This document shows positions 1 to 5,714 of a stretch of DNA of 8,232 nt, piece by piece. This DNA comes from Rhodospirillales bacterium. Lineage in GTDB: Bacteria > Pseudomonadota > Alphaproteobacteria > Acetobacterales > Acetobacteraceae. Below the pieces are notes generated by a model. The model saw nothing but the letters and a program-made list of their open reading frames with translations. It was not told where the DNA came from and did not search any database. Within the stretch, counting starts at the first letter, position 1; each line of letters starts with the position of its first letter. The stretch lies in contig JAATGE010000493.1 of assembly GCA_015654825.1 (NCBI GenBank), forward strand, positions 1 through 8,232, given 5' to 3'. A program made the translations under genes and the position numbers.

Positions 1-77
1 CCCAAGCCATCCGCAATCCAACCGCCCATTGGCAAAACCTCACAGCCTCAGAGCCCTGGGCTTCCTTCGCGTCAACT

Positions 78-311
78 TCAGACTATCATGCTCTAATGGG
101 AGTCTGGGGCCTCGGCCCCAGACCCCAATTTTATTGGTTTCCGTATTCGGCGTTGACATCGAGCCAGATGGCGACGCCTGGCAACCCGCACTGATGGCGC
201 AGAAGACTCCCGCCGCGCAGCGCTAACGCACGCGGCGGCACGCAGTCGGGGGCCCAGGGGGCGGAGCCCGCGGTCGGCGAAGGCCATTCAGCCTCAGGCT
301 ATCATGCTCTA
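78..311. repeat. 18-bp direct repeats flanking the core of copy A
   Basis: TCAGACTATCATGCTCTA at 78-95 and TCAGGCTATCATGCTCTA at 294-311 match at 17 of 18 positions, including an uninterrupted 13-mer (83-95 and 299-311). They bracket a 198-bp segment holding the hairpin modules. They could be a target-site duplication, or two edge modules of neighbouring repeat units. The second reading is favoured because related edge words (ATCGTGCGCTAG, ATCGCGCGCTAG) end copies C and B. Confidence 0.75.
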
Positions 312-325
312 GGGGCAGAGCCCCT
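311..325 (-). terminator. Hairpin just after the phosphatase stop codon
   Basis: AGGGGC-AGA-GCCCCT forms a perfect 6-bp stem with a 3-base loop, starting 7 bases past the TAG at 335-333 on the minus strand. No U-tract follows, so intrinsic termination is uncertain. It may act as a 3' stability hairpin and belongs to the repeat edge module. Confidence 0.35.
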
Positions 326-332
326 GGCCTTC

Positions 333-1022
333 CTACAAATCAATCCACGACAGATGACCACCCTTCCCCGCCCCGGTATCCAGGAACACCGCGACGCCGC
401 CGCTATCGCCGTGCGCGACCCAGGGACGGCCGTCGCGGCTGCGCTGGTCGTGGCCGCAATACACTTTGAGCCCCGCCGGAATGTGGTTGACCCAGCGCAG
501 CAGGCGCTCGGGAAAGCCGTCGGGCTGGGTGCGGCCGGTGGTCTCGCCGAACAGCGCGCGGCTCAGCAGCGGGTCCACCGGGCCGAGGGCGGCTGGCGGC
601 TCATGGCCCAGCATAGCGGTGTGGAAGGCGGCATGAACGAAAAAGCTTTTGCCGTTGGTGAGCCAGGCCGGCGCGCGGGCCACTTCATGGCGCACACGTT
701 CCTTCAGCGCTTCGTCCAGGGCGGCGATGGTTTCCTGCAGCGCGGGACCGGCGCGCACGCGATCGCCGGCGAGGGCGCGGGCCAGCTTTCTGTCGTGGTT
801 GCCGAGCACGAACAGGCCGTTGCCTTCGTCCAGCATGCGGAACATCAGCCGCAGGGCGCCGGCGCTATCCGGGCCGCCGTCGGTGAGGTCGCCGAGCTGG
901 ATGACGAAGCGATCGGTATCGGCGGCGAAGGCAAAGGCGCGTGTGTCGCCGTGTACGTCGCCGACCACGCGGAGCGGCCGGCCGGCTGGAATGCGGGGCG
1001 AAGCTGCGGAAGCTTCCTGCAT
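333..1022 (-). CDS. Pnkp-type metallophosphoesterase (predicted end-healing phosphatase)
   Basis: This is a 229-residue protein of the PPP-type binuclear metallophosphoesterase superfamily. Motifs in order are GDVHGD (residues 21-26), GDLTDGG (44-50), GNHDRKL (74-80), FVHAAF (128-133), FGETTGRT (158-165), CGHDQRS (189-195) and LDTGAGKGG (214-222). The GNHxxKLxRxLxG spacing, the FGETTG segment before a W-containing helix, GHD, and DTGxxxGGxLS near the end resemble the phosphatase domain of bacterial polynucleotide kinase-phosphatase (Pnkp) more than PdeM or ApaH. No kinase P-loop or ligase domain is fused to it. The ORF stays open to an ATG at 1127, and another ATG lies at 1076. I chose 1022 because the metal-binding domain begins 20 residues later, the extra 35 residues are Arg-rich, and they overlap a repeat word (GCGCTAACG at 1108-1116). 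None of the three starts has a clear Shine-Dalgarno sequence. A second in-frame TAG lies 24 bases past the stop. Substrate is unknown; removal of 3'-phosphate is an inference. Fold is near certain, Pnkp-like subfamily likely. Confidence 0.85.
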   Translation of the reverse strand: MQEASAASPRIPAGRPLRVVGDVHGDTRAFAFAADTDRFVIQLGDLTDGGPDSAGALRLMFRMLDEGNGLFVLGNHDRKLARALAGDRVRAGPALQETIAALDEALKERVRHEVARAPAWLTNGKSFFVHAAFHTAMLGHEPPAALGPVDPLLSRALFGETTGRTQPDGFPERLLRWVNHIPAGLKVYCGHDQRSRDGRPWVAHGDSGGVAVFLDTGAGKGGHLSWIDL

Positions 1023-1130
1023 CACGCGGGCGCGGCTTGGGTGGTCGTGTGAGCGGGCGCGTGCATGCGCCAACATGGGGCGGCGGGCGGCGTGGCGGCA
1101 AGCCGGTGCGCTAACGGGGCGGCGCATTGG

Positions 1131-1397
1131 GTTAAGGTTGACACAGGAAGGTCAGGGCTCTGCCCTGGACCCGTCACGCCGGAGGCGTGCTTCGCACGAC
1201 GGGGCCTATAGGCCCCAGACCACAATTTTGTTTGCTCCGAGACTGGCATCGGCAGCGAGCAAGCTGCCCAATCCACGGATCCGCGAACGCAGTACAGCGG
1301 ACCCCCGCCGCGCAGCGCTAACGCAGGCGGCGGCACGCCGATGGGGGTCCAGGGGGCAAAGCCCCTGGTCGGCGAAGCCAGCCCTATCGCGCGCTAG
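1131..1397. repeat. Intergenic mosaic repeat, copy B
   Basis: This occupies the gap between pdeM and the phosphatase gene. Modules are: AAGGTTGACACAGGAAGG (1135-1152); a left terminal hairpin CAGGGC-TCT-GCCCTG (1153-1167) followed by GACCC; a 28-base double-hairpin module (1173-1200); the palindrome GGGGCCTATAGGCCCC (1201-1216); AGACCACAATTTTG, then GAGACTGGCATCGGC; a GC hairpin with arms CCGCCGC (1305-1311) and GCGGCGG (1327-1333) around GCGCTAACG (1315-1323); a right terminal hairpin (1349-1368); GGTCGGCGAAGCC; and an edge word ATCGCGCGCTAG ending at 1397, which overlaps the pdeM stop codon. There is no gene in it. Confidence 0.85.
1349..1368 (-). terminator. Terminator-like hairpin downstream of pdeM
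   Basis: CCAGGGGGCAAAGCCCCTGG folds into a stem of at least 7 bp about 25 bases past the pdeM stop, read on the minus strand. It is the right terminal hairpin of repeat copy B. No T-run follows on the minus strand (ACCCCCAT), so it is not a classical intrinsic terminator. It could attenuate or end the lhr-pdeM transcript, or protect its 3' end. Confidence 0.35.
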
Positions 1398-2071
1398 GTG
1401 GGCTGCACCTGACCCAGCGGAAAGCTGAACAGCCGGCTCTCGCCGAGCAGAAACACGCGGCCGCCGCGCGGAAAATGGGCGGCGATGGCGGGCGCGCGCA
1501 CATCGAGCCCGCCGGTGTAGGCGCCGAACGCCGGCAGCAGGATTTTTCGCGAGTCGGCCACGAAGCAGGCGCGCACGACTTCGCCGGCGCGCGTCGCCAC
1601 GCGCGCCTTGGGATGAAAATGCCCGGAGATTTCGGCGGCACATTTGGCCACCGCCATGTGGCGGAAAATAATGCCGAGATGCTGCCATTCGGGGGTCGCG
1701 AGGCCGGCCACGCCTTCGGGCGGCGCGGGATCGTGGTTGCCTTGCACCCAGACGAAATCGGCGCGTTCGGTCAGTGCGGCGAGGCGGGAGCGGTCCGCGG
1801 CGGCCAGGCGCGCCGGCCCGCCGTCATCATGAAAACTGTCGCCGAGGGCGATAACGGTGCGCGGCTGATAGCGGCGCAGCAGCAGGGCCAGCCGCTCCAG
1901 CGTGTGGCGGCTGTCCCAGGGGGGGACCAGCTGGCCGGCGCGGGCGGCGGCCGAGCCTTTTTCCAGATGCAGGTCGGCGACCACCAGCGTTTCGGCGGCG
2001 GGCCAGACCAGGGCGCCGGCGGGATCGAGATGCAGGCTGTGGCCGGAAAAATGAAGCGGCGCCGCGGTCAT
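1394..2071 (-). CDS. pdeM: Ligase-associated metallophosphoesterase PdeM
   Basis: This 225-residue calcineurin-like phosphoesterase is typical in length for the ligase-associated family. Metal-site motifs in order are VADLHLEKGS (31-40, D33 and H35), LGDSFHD (76-82, D78), GNHD (111-114, N112 and H113) and EISGHFHPK (147-155, H151 and H153). The family acts in DNA repair next to the Lhr helicase; the Pseudomonas putida relative is a manganese-dependent endonuclease on single-stranded DNA. Its ATG overlaps the lhr stop in ATGA (2071-2068), so the pair is surely co-transcribed and probably translationally coupled. One oddity: the stretch before EISGH reads FRHMAVAKCAAEISGH (136-151), whereas family members usually carry HEP there; the histidine is kept but Glu-Pro is lost. 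The stop codon lies in the repeat edge word GCGCTAG (1391-1397). Identification is firm; the effect of the HEP change is unknown. Confidence 0.95.
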   Translation of the reverse strand: MTAAPLHFSGHSLHLDPAGALVWPAAETLVVADLHLEKGSAAARAGQLVPPWDSRHTLERLALLLRRYQPRTVIALGDSFHDDGGPARLAAADRSRLAALTERADFVWVQGNHDPAPPEGVAGLATPEWQHLGIIFRHMAVAKCAAEISGHFHPKARVATRAGEVVRACFVADSRKILLPAFGAYTGGLDVRAPAIAAHFPRGGRVFLLGESRLFSFPLGQVQPT

Positions 2072-4554
2072 GCGCGCACGCTTTTTCGTAGCGGCGGCGC
2101 GTCATTTTTGCGGACGGTACGGCGGCGGGGCGTTCGTGGGGCAGGTTGTGCCATCACCTCGGCGACCAGCGCTTCGGTTTCCAGCAGCAGGGCATCCTCA
2201 TCGGCAGGCGTACGTACGCTTTCGCGGCCGATATCGAGCAGCACCGGCACCGCGAGCGGCGAGACCCGATCCAGCCGCCGCACGGAGAGACGCGCCGCGG
2301 CGCGGTTCAGCAGCAATTGCAGGCGCGCCAGATCGGTGAGGCCGCCGCGTGCATCGTGCCAGGTGGCACGCAACAGCACATGGTCCGGCTGGTGGCGGCG
2401 CAGCACATTGTAGACCAGGTCCGTATTGACCGTGACCTGGCGGCGATTTTTTTCGGCGCCGGGATGGTGGCGGTCGACCAGGCCGGCGATTACCGCGACA
2501 TTGCGAAATGTCCGCCGCAGCATGGAGGTTTCCGCCATCCAGATTTCCAGGTCCTCGCCGAGCAGGTCGTGGTCGAACAGGGCTGCTATATTGTGCGGTT
2601 CATTCGCGGACCAGATGCCGACGACATATTCGGTGGCGACGAAGCCGAGCGGTGCGTAACCCAAACGCTCCATGCGGCGGGTCAGCAGCATGCCGAGTGT
2701 CTGATGCGCATTGCGGCCCTCGAACGCGTAGGCGACGAGATACCAGCGCCCTTCGCGCGGAAAAACCTCCACCAGCAGGCCCTCCGGCCCGGGCAGTTCG
2801 GAATATGCCTGCTGCAGCCTCAGCCATTCCTGTACTTCCTCGGGATAGGTGCCCCAGCTCACAGGATCGTGCAGCATGGCGCGCACGCGTGCGGCCAGGT
2901 TGGTGGTCAGCGACATGCGGGTGCCGGCGTAGGCGGGCACCGCCGGCGAGCCGGTGCCGCCTTCGGCGCATTCCAGCGTGGTTTCGCGAATGCGCAGGAA
3001 ACGCAGCAGGCGGCCGGCGTACATGAAAGTGTCGCCTTCGCGCAAGGCGTTGGCAAAGCTCTCCTCGACTTCTCCGAGCTGCTGGCCGCGCCGCCCCGCC
3101 AGCCGCACTTTCAACAATGGCGCCTCGACGATGGTGCCGATATTCATGCGTGCCTGGCGCGCGGTGCGCACGCCGGCGATGTGGATGCGTCCTTCCGAAT
3201 CGCGAAACAGTTTGCGGTAGCGCTCGTAATGCGCGAGCGCATAGCCACCGTTCTCGACGAAGCCGAGCACGTCATCGAAATCGGTGCGCGAAAGCTCGGC
3301 ATACGGCGCGGCACGGCGGACCTCGGCAAACATTTCGTCGGGCATGAACGGCGCGCTGGCCGCCATCAGCAGAAGATGTTGCGCCAGCACATCGAGACCG
3401 CCGGGGCCGGGCGGGTCGCCGTCCAGCTCGCGCGCGGCAATGCCGAGCATGGCCGCCTTGCATTCCAGCACTTCGAAACGGTTTGCCGGCACCAGCACGG
3501 CGCGGCTCGGCTCGTCCATGCGGTGGTTGGAGCGGCCCACGCGCTGCAACAACCGCGACGTGCCTTTCGGCGCGCCGACCTGGATCACCTGGTCGACGCC
3601 GCCCCAGTCGATGCCGAGATCGAGCGACGAGGTGGCCACCACCGCGCGCAATTCGCCGCGCGCCATCGCCGCCTCCACACGGCGGCGCAATTCGAGCTCC
3701 AGGCTGCCGTGATGCAGCGCGATCGGCAACGTGTCCGCGTTCAGTTTCCACAGTTCCTGGAACAGCAATTCGGCTTGCGCACGGGTGTTGACGAAGACGA
3801 TCGTGGTGCCGCTGGCGACGATGCGTTTCATGACGGCGCTGGCGCTGGCCAGACCCATGCGGCCGGCCCACGCGATGTGCGCCTCGGGCAGCATCATTTC
3901 GATTTCCGGCGGGGCGGCTTCTTCAATCTCGATCAGGCGCGCGGGGGCGCCGCTGCCGATATAGTCGAGCAACGGCTTTCGGTGCGCCACGGTGGCGGAA
4001 AGCCCGACGCGGCGCGCGGTGGGCGCCAGGGCGGCGAGGCGCGCGAGGCACAACGCAAGCTGGTCGCCGCGCTTGGTGCCGGCCAGGGCGTGGATCTCGT
4101 CGATAATCACGGTGGCGAGGCCGGCAAACATGCGCGGCGCGTCCTCCAGCGATAGCAGCAGCGACAGTGACTCGGGCGTGGTCAGCAGCAGGTCGGGCGG
4201 GTTTTCGCGCTGGCGTTTGCGGCGATCCGCGGGTGTGTCGCCGGTGCGTGTCTCGATGCGGATCGGCAGCCGCATCTGCTGCACCGGCGCCATCAGGTTG
4301 CGCGCGATGTCGGTGGCGAGCGCTTTCAGCGGACTCACGTAAAGCGTGTGCAGGGTGGGGGCTGGGCGCGGGTGGGCCAGGGCTACCAGGGAGGGAAGGA
4401 AACCCGCCAGCGTCTTGCCGCCGCCGGTGGGGGCGATCAGCAGCACGTTCTCGCCGTTGGCGGCGGCGTGGAGCAGGGCGAGCTGGTGCGGCCGGGGCGA
4501 CCAGCCCCGGGCGGCGAACCAGGTGGTGAAGAGTTCTGGCAATGTTCCCGGCAT
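2068..4554 (-). CDS. lhr: Ligase-associated DEXH-box helicase (Lhr-Core type)
   Basis: This 828-residue superfamily 2 helicase has the length and domain set of Lhr-Core. The first RecA domain shows Walker A APTGGGKT (41-48), SPLKALA (74-80), TTPES (125-129), DEIH (152-155) and SAT (186-188). The second RecA domain shows IVFVNTRAQAE (252-262), ATSSLDLGIDWG (307-318) and QRVGRSNHR (337-345). A winged-helix region and the conserved Lhr C-terminal domain follow, with FEGRNAHQTLGMLLTRRMER (611-630), RQVTVNTDLVYNVLR (705-719) and SPLAVPVLL (765-773). The last about 25 residues are Arg/Lys-rich and may be strain-specific. Family members are ATP-driven 3'-to-5' single-strand DNA translocases and helicases. 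The ORF is open upstream to 4839, but that extension is translated repeat copy C. The ATG at 4554 gives the standard N-terminus (MPGTLPELF) and sits right behind a good promoter. It is the first gene of the lhr-pdeM pair and is divergent from the exonuclease-ligase pair. Confidence 0.96.
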   Translation of the reverse strand: MPGTLPELFTTWFAARGWSPRPHQLALLHAAANGENVLLIAPTGGGKTLAGFLPSLVALAHPRPAPTLHTLYVSPLKALATDIARNLMAPVQQMRLPIRIETRTGDTPADRRKRQRENPPDLLLTTPESLSLLLSLEDAPRMFAGLATVIIDEIHALAGTKRGDQLALCLARLAALAPTARRVGLSATVAHRKPLLDYIGSGAPARLIEIEEAAPPEIEMMLPEAHIAWAGRMGLASASAVMKRIVASGTTIVFVNTRAQAELLFQELWKLNADTLPIALHHGSLELELRRRVEAAMARGELRAVVATSSLDLGIDWGGVDQVIQVGAPKGTSRLLQRVGRSNHRMDEPSRAVLVPANRFEVLECKAAMLGIAARELDGDPPGPGGLDVLAQHLLLMAASAPFMPDEMFAEVRRAAPYAELSRTDFDDVLGFVENGGYALAHYERYRKLFRDSEGRIHIAGVRTARQARMNIGTIVEAPLLKVRLAGRRGQQLGEVEESFANALREGDTFMYAGRLLRFLRIRETTLECAEGGTGSPAVPAYAGTRMSLTTNLAARVRAMLHDPVSWGTYPEEVQEWLRLQQAYSELPGPEGLLVEVFPREGRWYLVAYAFEGRNAHQTLGMLLTRRMERLGYAPLGFVATEYVVGIWSANEPHNIAALFDHDLLGEDLEIWMAETSMLRRTFRNVAVIAGLVDRHHPGAEKNRRQVTVNTDLVYNVLRRHQPDHVLLRATWHDARGGLTDLARLQLLLNRAAARLSVRRLDRVSPLAVPVLLDIGRESVRTPADEDALLLETEALVAEVMAQPAPRTPRRRTVRKNDAPPLRKSVRA

Positions 4555-4560
4555 CGGGGG

Positions 4561-4588
4561 ACTATAGCGGCGATTGCGAGACTGGCAA
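4561..4588 (-). promoter_or_regulatory. Predicted sigma-70 promoter of lhr, probably leaderless
   Basis: On the minus strand, TTGCCA (4588-4583, 5 of 6 to the -35 consensus) is followed after 16 bases by TATAGT (4566-4561, 5 of 6 to the -10 consensus). Only 6 bases (CCCCCG) separate the -10 box from the ATG at 4554, so initiation 7 bases past the -10 would fall on the start codon. There is no Shine-Dalgarno sequence. It lies outside repeat copy C, in the 50 unique bases between repeat and gene. Confidence 0.55.
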
Positions 4589-4603
4589 CGCAGCCAGCAA
4601 CAG

Positions 4604-4940
4604 TGACGGAAGGCCAGGGCTCTGCCCTGGACCCGCTGGGGACTAGTCCCCCGACCCCATTCTATCGGTTCCGAGCCTGGCATCGGCTGCGAGCCAATGG
4701 GCCGGGCCAAGGTTTCGCGAGATTGGTACAGAAGACTCCCGCCGCGCAGCGCTAACGACAGCGGCGGCACGCCGTCGTGCGCAGCACGCTCTCGCGTGAC
4801 GGGGGTCCAGGGGGCAGAGACCCTGGTCGGCGAAGCCACTAGATTTCAGTTCGCTGATTTCGTTTTATAATCTTATCCTTGCGCTTATGGGGCGCTGCCC
4901 TGGCCTTCTTTCGCGTCAACCTCAAACGATCGTGCGCTAG
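4604..4940. repeat. Intergenic mosaic repeat, copy C
   Basis: This fills the gap between lhr and vapC. Modules are: a left terminal hairpin CCAGGGC-TCT-GCCCTGG (4614-4630); the palindrome GGGGACTAGTCCCC (4638-4651); CGACCCCATTCTATCGG, then GAGCCTGGCATCGGC; AGACTC and a GC hairpin with arms CCGCCGC (4739-4745) and GCGGCGG (4761-4767) around GCGCTAACG (4749-4757); a double-hairpin module (4774-4800) that is the reverse complement of one in copy B; a right terminal hairpin (4807-4826); GGTCGGCGAAGCC; an AT-rich insert (about 4838-4890) absent from the other copies; and an edge module CCTTCTTTCGCGTCAACCTC running to GCGCTAG (4934-4940), which overlaps the vapC stop. No gene is supported. The TATAAT at 4866-4871 has no matching -35 and no gene downstream. 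Confidence 0.85.
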
Positions 4941-5347
4941 CCGCCCGACCCAAACGGATTGAATACGACCGCACCAAGCGCCTCGAAATCGCGGACATTG
5001 AGCGTAACCACCGTCAGCCGATGCACCGCCGCGGTCGCCGCGATCGTGGCGTCTCCGTGCAGCGTATCGGAACGCCCGTGCCGCAACTTCGCCCAGGCGC
5101 GGAAAATCGGCGCGTCCATCGCAAGCACATTGCAGCCTGCAACGACCTCATCGACCCAGAGATCAAGTGCGGCGGCGCGGGCGGGGTCGCGTGCCCGCGT
5201 TTTCTCCACGCCCATCTGAAGTTCCGCGATGGAATAGGCGCTGACATACAAATGCAGTTCCGGGACGGTGGCCAGCCAGGCCACCACACCGCCGTGCGGC
5301 CGGGGACGTCGCAGTTCCGATACGATATTGGTGTCCAGCAGGAACAC
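4937..5347 (-). CDS. vapC: VapC-family (FitB-like) PIN-domain toxin
   Basis: This 136-residue PIN-domain protein has the usual length for VapC/FitB toxins, which cut RNA with a Mg2+-dependent acidic active site. The four acidic positions are visible: D5 in FLLDTNIVSE, E42 in SIAELQMG, D99 in HGDATIAATA and D120 in TLNVRDFE, so the enzyme looks intact. Translation starts with GTG at 5347, 9 bases after the antitoxin stop; this close spacing indicates an operon with coupled translation, and I see no separate Shine-Dalgarno. It is the downstream gene of the pair, the usual order for antitoxin then toxin. The stop codon TAG at 4939-4937 lies in the repeat edge word GCGCTAG. The cellular RNA target cannot be told from sequence. 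Confidence 0.93.
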   Translation of the reverse strand: MFLLDTNIVSELRRPRPHGGVVAWLATVPELHLYVSAYSIAELQMGVEKTRARDPARAAALDLWVDEVVAGCNVLAMDAPIFRAWAKLRHGRSDTLHGDATIAATAAVHRLTVVTLNVRDFEALGAVVFNPFGSGG

Positions 5348-5356
5348 GCGCCAGGT

Positions 5357-5632
5357 TCAGTCGAAATCGACCGGCGGACGGTCGATCCATGGCGTGCGGG
5401 GCGGAATTTCCAACTCGGCGCGCGGTTCGTCGGCCAGCAGCAATGATTTCAGCGACCGCGGGGCACGTGCCTGCATGCGCCGCCAGACGTCCGCCGGCAC
5501 CAGTACGGCCGCCTCGGCGCCGCGCCGTGTCACCATCTGCGGGCCTTCCGAAAGGCACGTATCCAGCAATTCGGAAAACTTCGCCTTCGCATCCTGAACT
5601 GGCCAGCGTTTCACGCTGTAAGAACCCTCCAT
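5357..5632 (-). CDS. Phd/YefM-type antitoxin
   Basis: This 91-residue protein begins MEGSYSVKRWPVQDAKAKFS. The N-terminal part, including WPVQDAKAKFSELLDTCLSEG (residues 9-29, split by helix turns) and QMVTRRGAEAAVLVPADVWR (31-50), matches the Phd/YefM DNA-binding fold. The C-terminal tail (about 58-91) is proline-rich and acidic at its end (RPPVDFD), as expected for the segment that threads into and blocks the PIN toxin. The ORF is open to an ATG at 5716, but the added 28 residues cover the divergent promoter region and lack family similarity; the ATG at 5632 gives the standard start. Members usually repress their own operon, alone and with the toxin. A promoter and a pair of 8-bp direct repeats lie just upstream. 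Confidence 0.92.
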   Translation of the reverse strand: MEGSYSVKRWPVQDAKAKFSELLDTCLSEGPQMVTRRGAEAAVLVPADVWRRMQARAPRSLKSLLLADEPRAELEIPPRTPWIDRPPVDFD

Positions 5633-5633
5633 C

Positions 5634-5653
5634 CTAGTCAGAAATCTAGTCAG
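5634..5653. promoter_or_regulatory. Candidate antitoxin operator: two CTAGTCAG repeats
   Basis: CTAGTCAG occurs at 5634-5641 and again at 5646-5653, 12 bases start to start. The pair overlaps the predicted -10 box and the start region of the antitoxin gene. Binding here would block transcription, as expected for Phd/YefM autorepression. Direct rather than inverted repeats, and the lack of homologous loci for comparison, keep this tentative. Confidence 0.35.
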
Positions 5654-5670
5654 TCTGCATCCAAATGCAA
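5643..5670 (-). promoter_or_regulatory. Predicted promoter of the antitoxin-toxin operon
   Basis: On the minus strand, TTGCAT (5670-5665) and TAGATT (5648-5643) are separated by 16 bases. The -10 box ends 10 bases before the antitoxin ATG, so the leader would be only a few bases long. Each box matches consensus at about 4 of 6 positions, so this is a moderate prediction, helped by its position in the only intergenic space upstream. Confidence 0.4.
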
Positions 5671-5671
5671 C

Positions 5672-5709
5672 TTCGACGTGGACCCCGGCCGCATAATTCC
5701 CCAGATAAT
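5672..5709 (+). promoter_or_regulatory. Weak candidate promoter elements for the exonuclease-ligase operon
   Basis: Two -10-like words lie upstream of the exonuclease ATG: CATAAT (5692-5697) and GATAAT (5704-5709), the latter only 5 bases from the start codon. The best -35-like word is TTCGAC (5672-5677), just 14 bases before CATAAT, which is too short for a standard promoter. A promoter is expected in this 82-base divergent gap, but the sequence does not fix it. Confidence 0.2.
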
Positions 5710-5714
5710 CCGTC

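Larger units (their letters stand above)
44..332. repeat. Intergenic mosaic repeat, copy A
   Basis: This fills the gap downstream of the Pnkp-like phosphatase gene; bases 1-43 hold nothing I recognise. Visible modules in order are: an edge module at about 50-95 (CTGGGCTTCCTTCGCGTCAAC, then CTATCATGCTCTA); a perfect 10-bp-arm palindrome at 102-123 with core GGGGCCTCGGCCCC; a small hairpin CCAAT-TTT-ATTGG at 125-137; a GC hairpin with arms CCGCCGCG (210-217) and CGCGGCGG (231-238) around the loop word GCGCTAACG (220-228); an end block at about 250-285 resembling GGGTCCAGGGGGCAGAGCCC; GGTCGGCGAAGGCC; and a second edge module at 294-332. The same modules recur at about 1131-1397 and 4604-4940. 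No credible gene lies in it. The exact ends are uncertain because copy A lacks the left terminal hairpin seen in the other two copies. Confidence 0.8.

Noticed and set aside
29..226. A 65-codon plus-strand frame near the window start
   Set aside because: It runs through repeat copy A modules and has no protein features.
354..1052. A 232-codon plus-strand frame opposite the phosphatase
   Set aside because: The minus strand encodes a complete metallophosphoesterase with ordered motifs. The plus frame shows none.
2146..4155. A 669-codon open frame on the plus strand
   Set aside because: It lies wholly antisense to lhr, whose helicase motifs are unmistakable. Its composition (Gln, His, Arg, Ala-rich) is the usual shadow of a GC-rich gene.
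4555..4839. A 95-residue N-terminal extension of Lhr
   Set aside because: It translates repeat copy C and the promoter region and resembles no helicase. The family start fits the ATG at 4554.
4866..4871. Consensus TATAAT on the plus strand
   Set aside because: No -35 box at suitable spacing and no plus-strand gene follows. It lies in the AT-rich insert of repeat copy C.
44..4940. CRISPR array
   Set aside because: The three repeat copies are long, palindromic, far apart and mosaic, with genes between them. There is no short regular repeat-spacer pattern and no cas gene.
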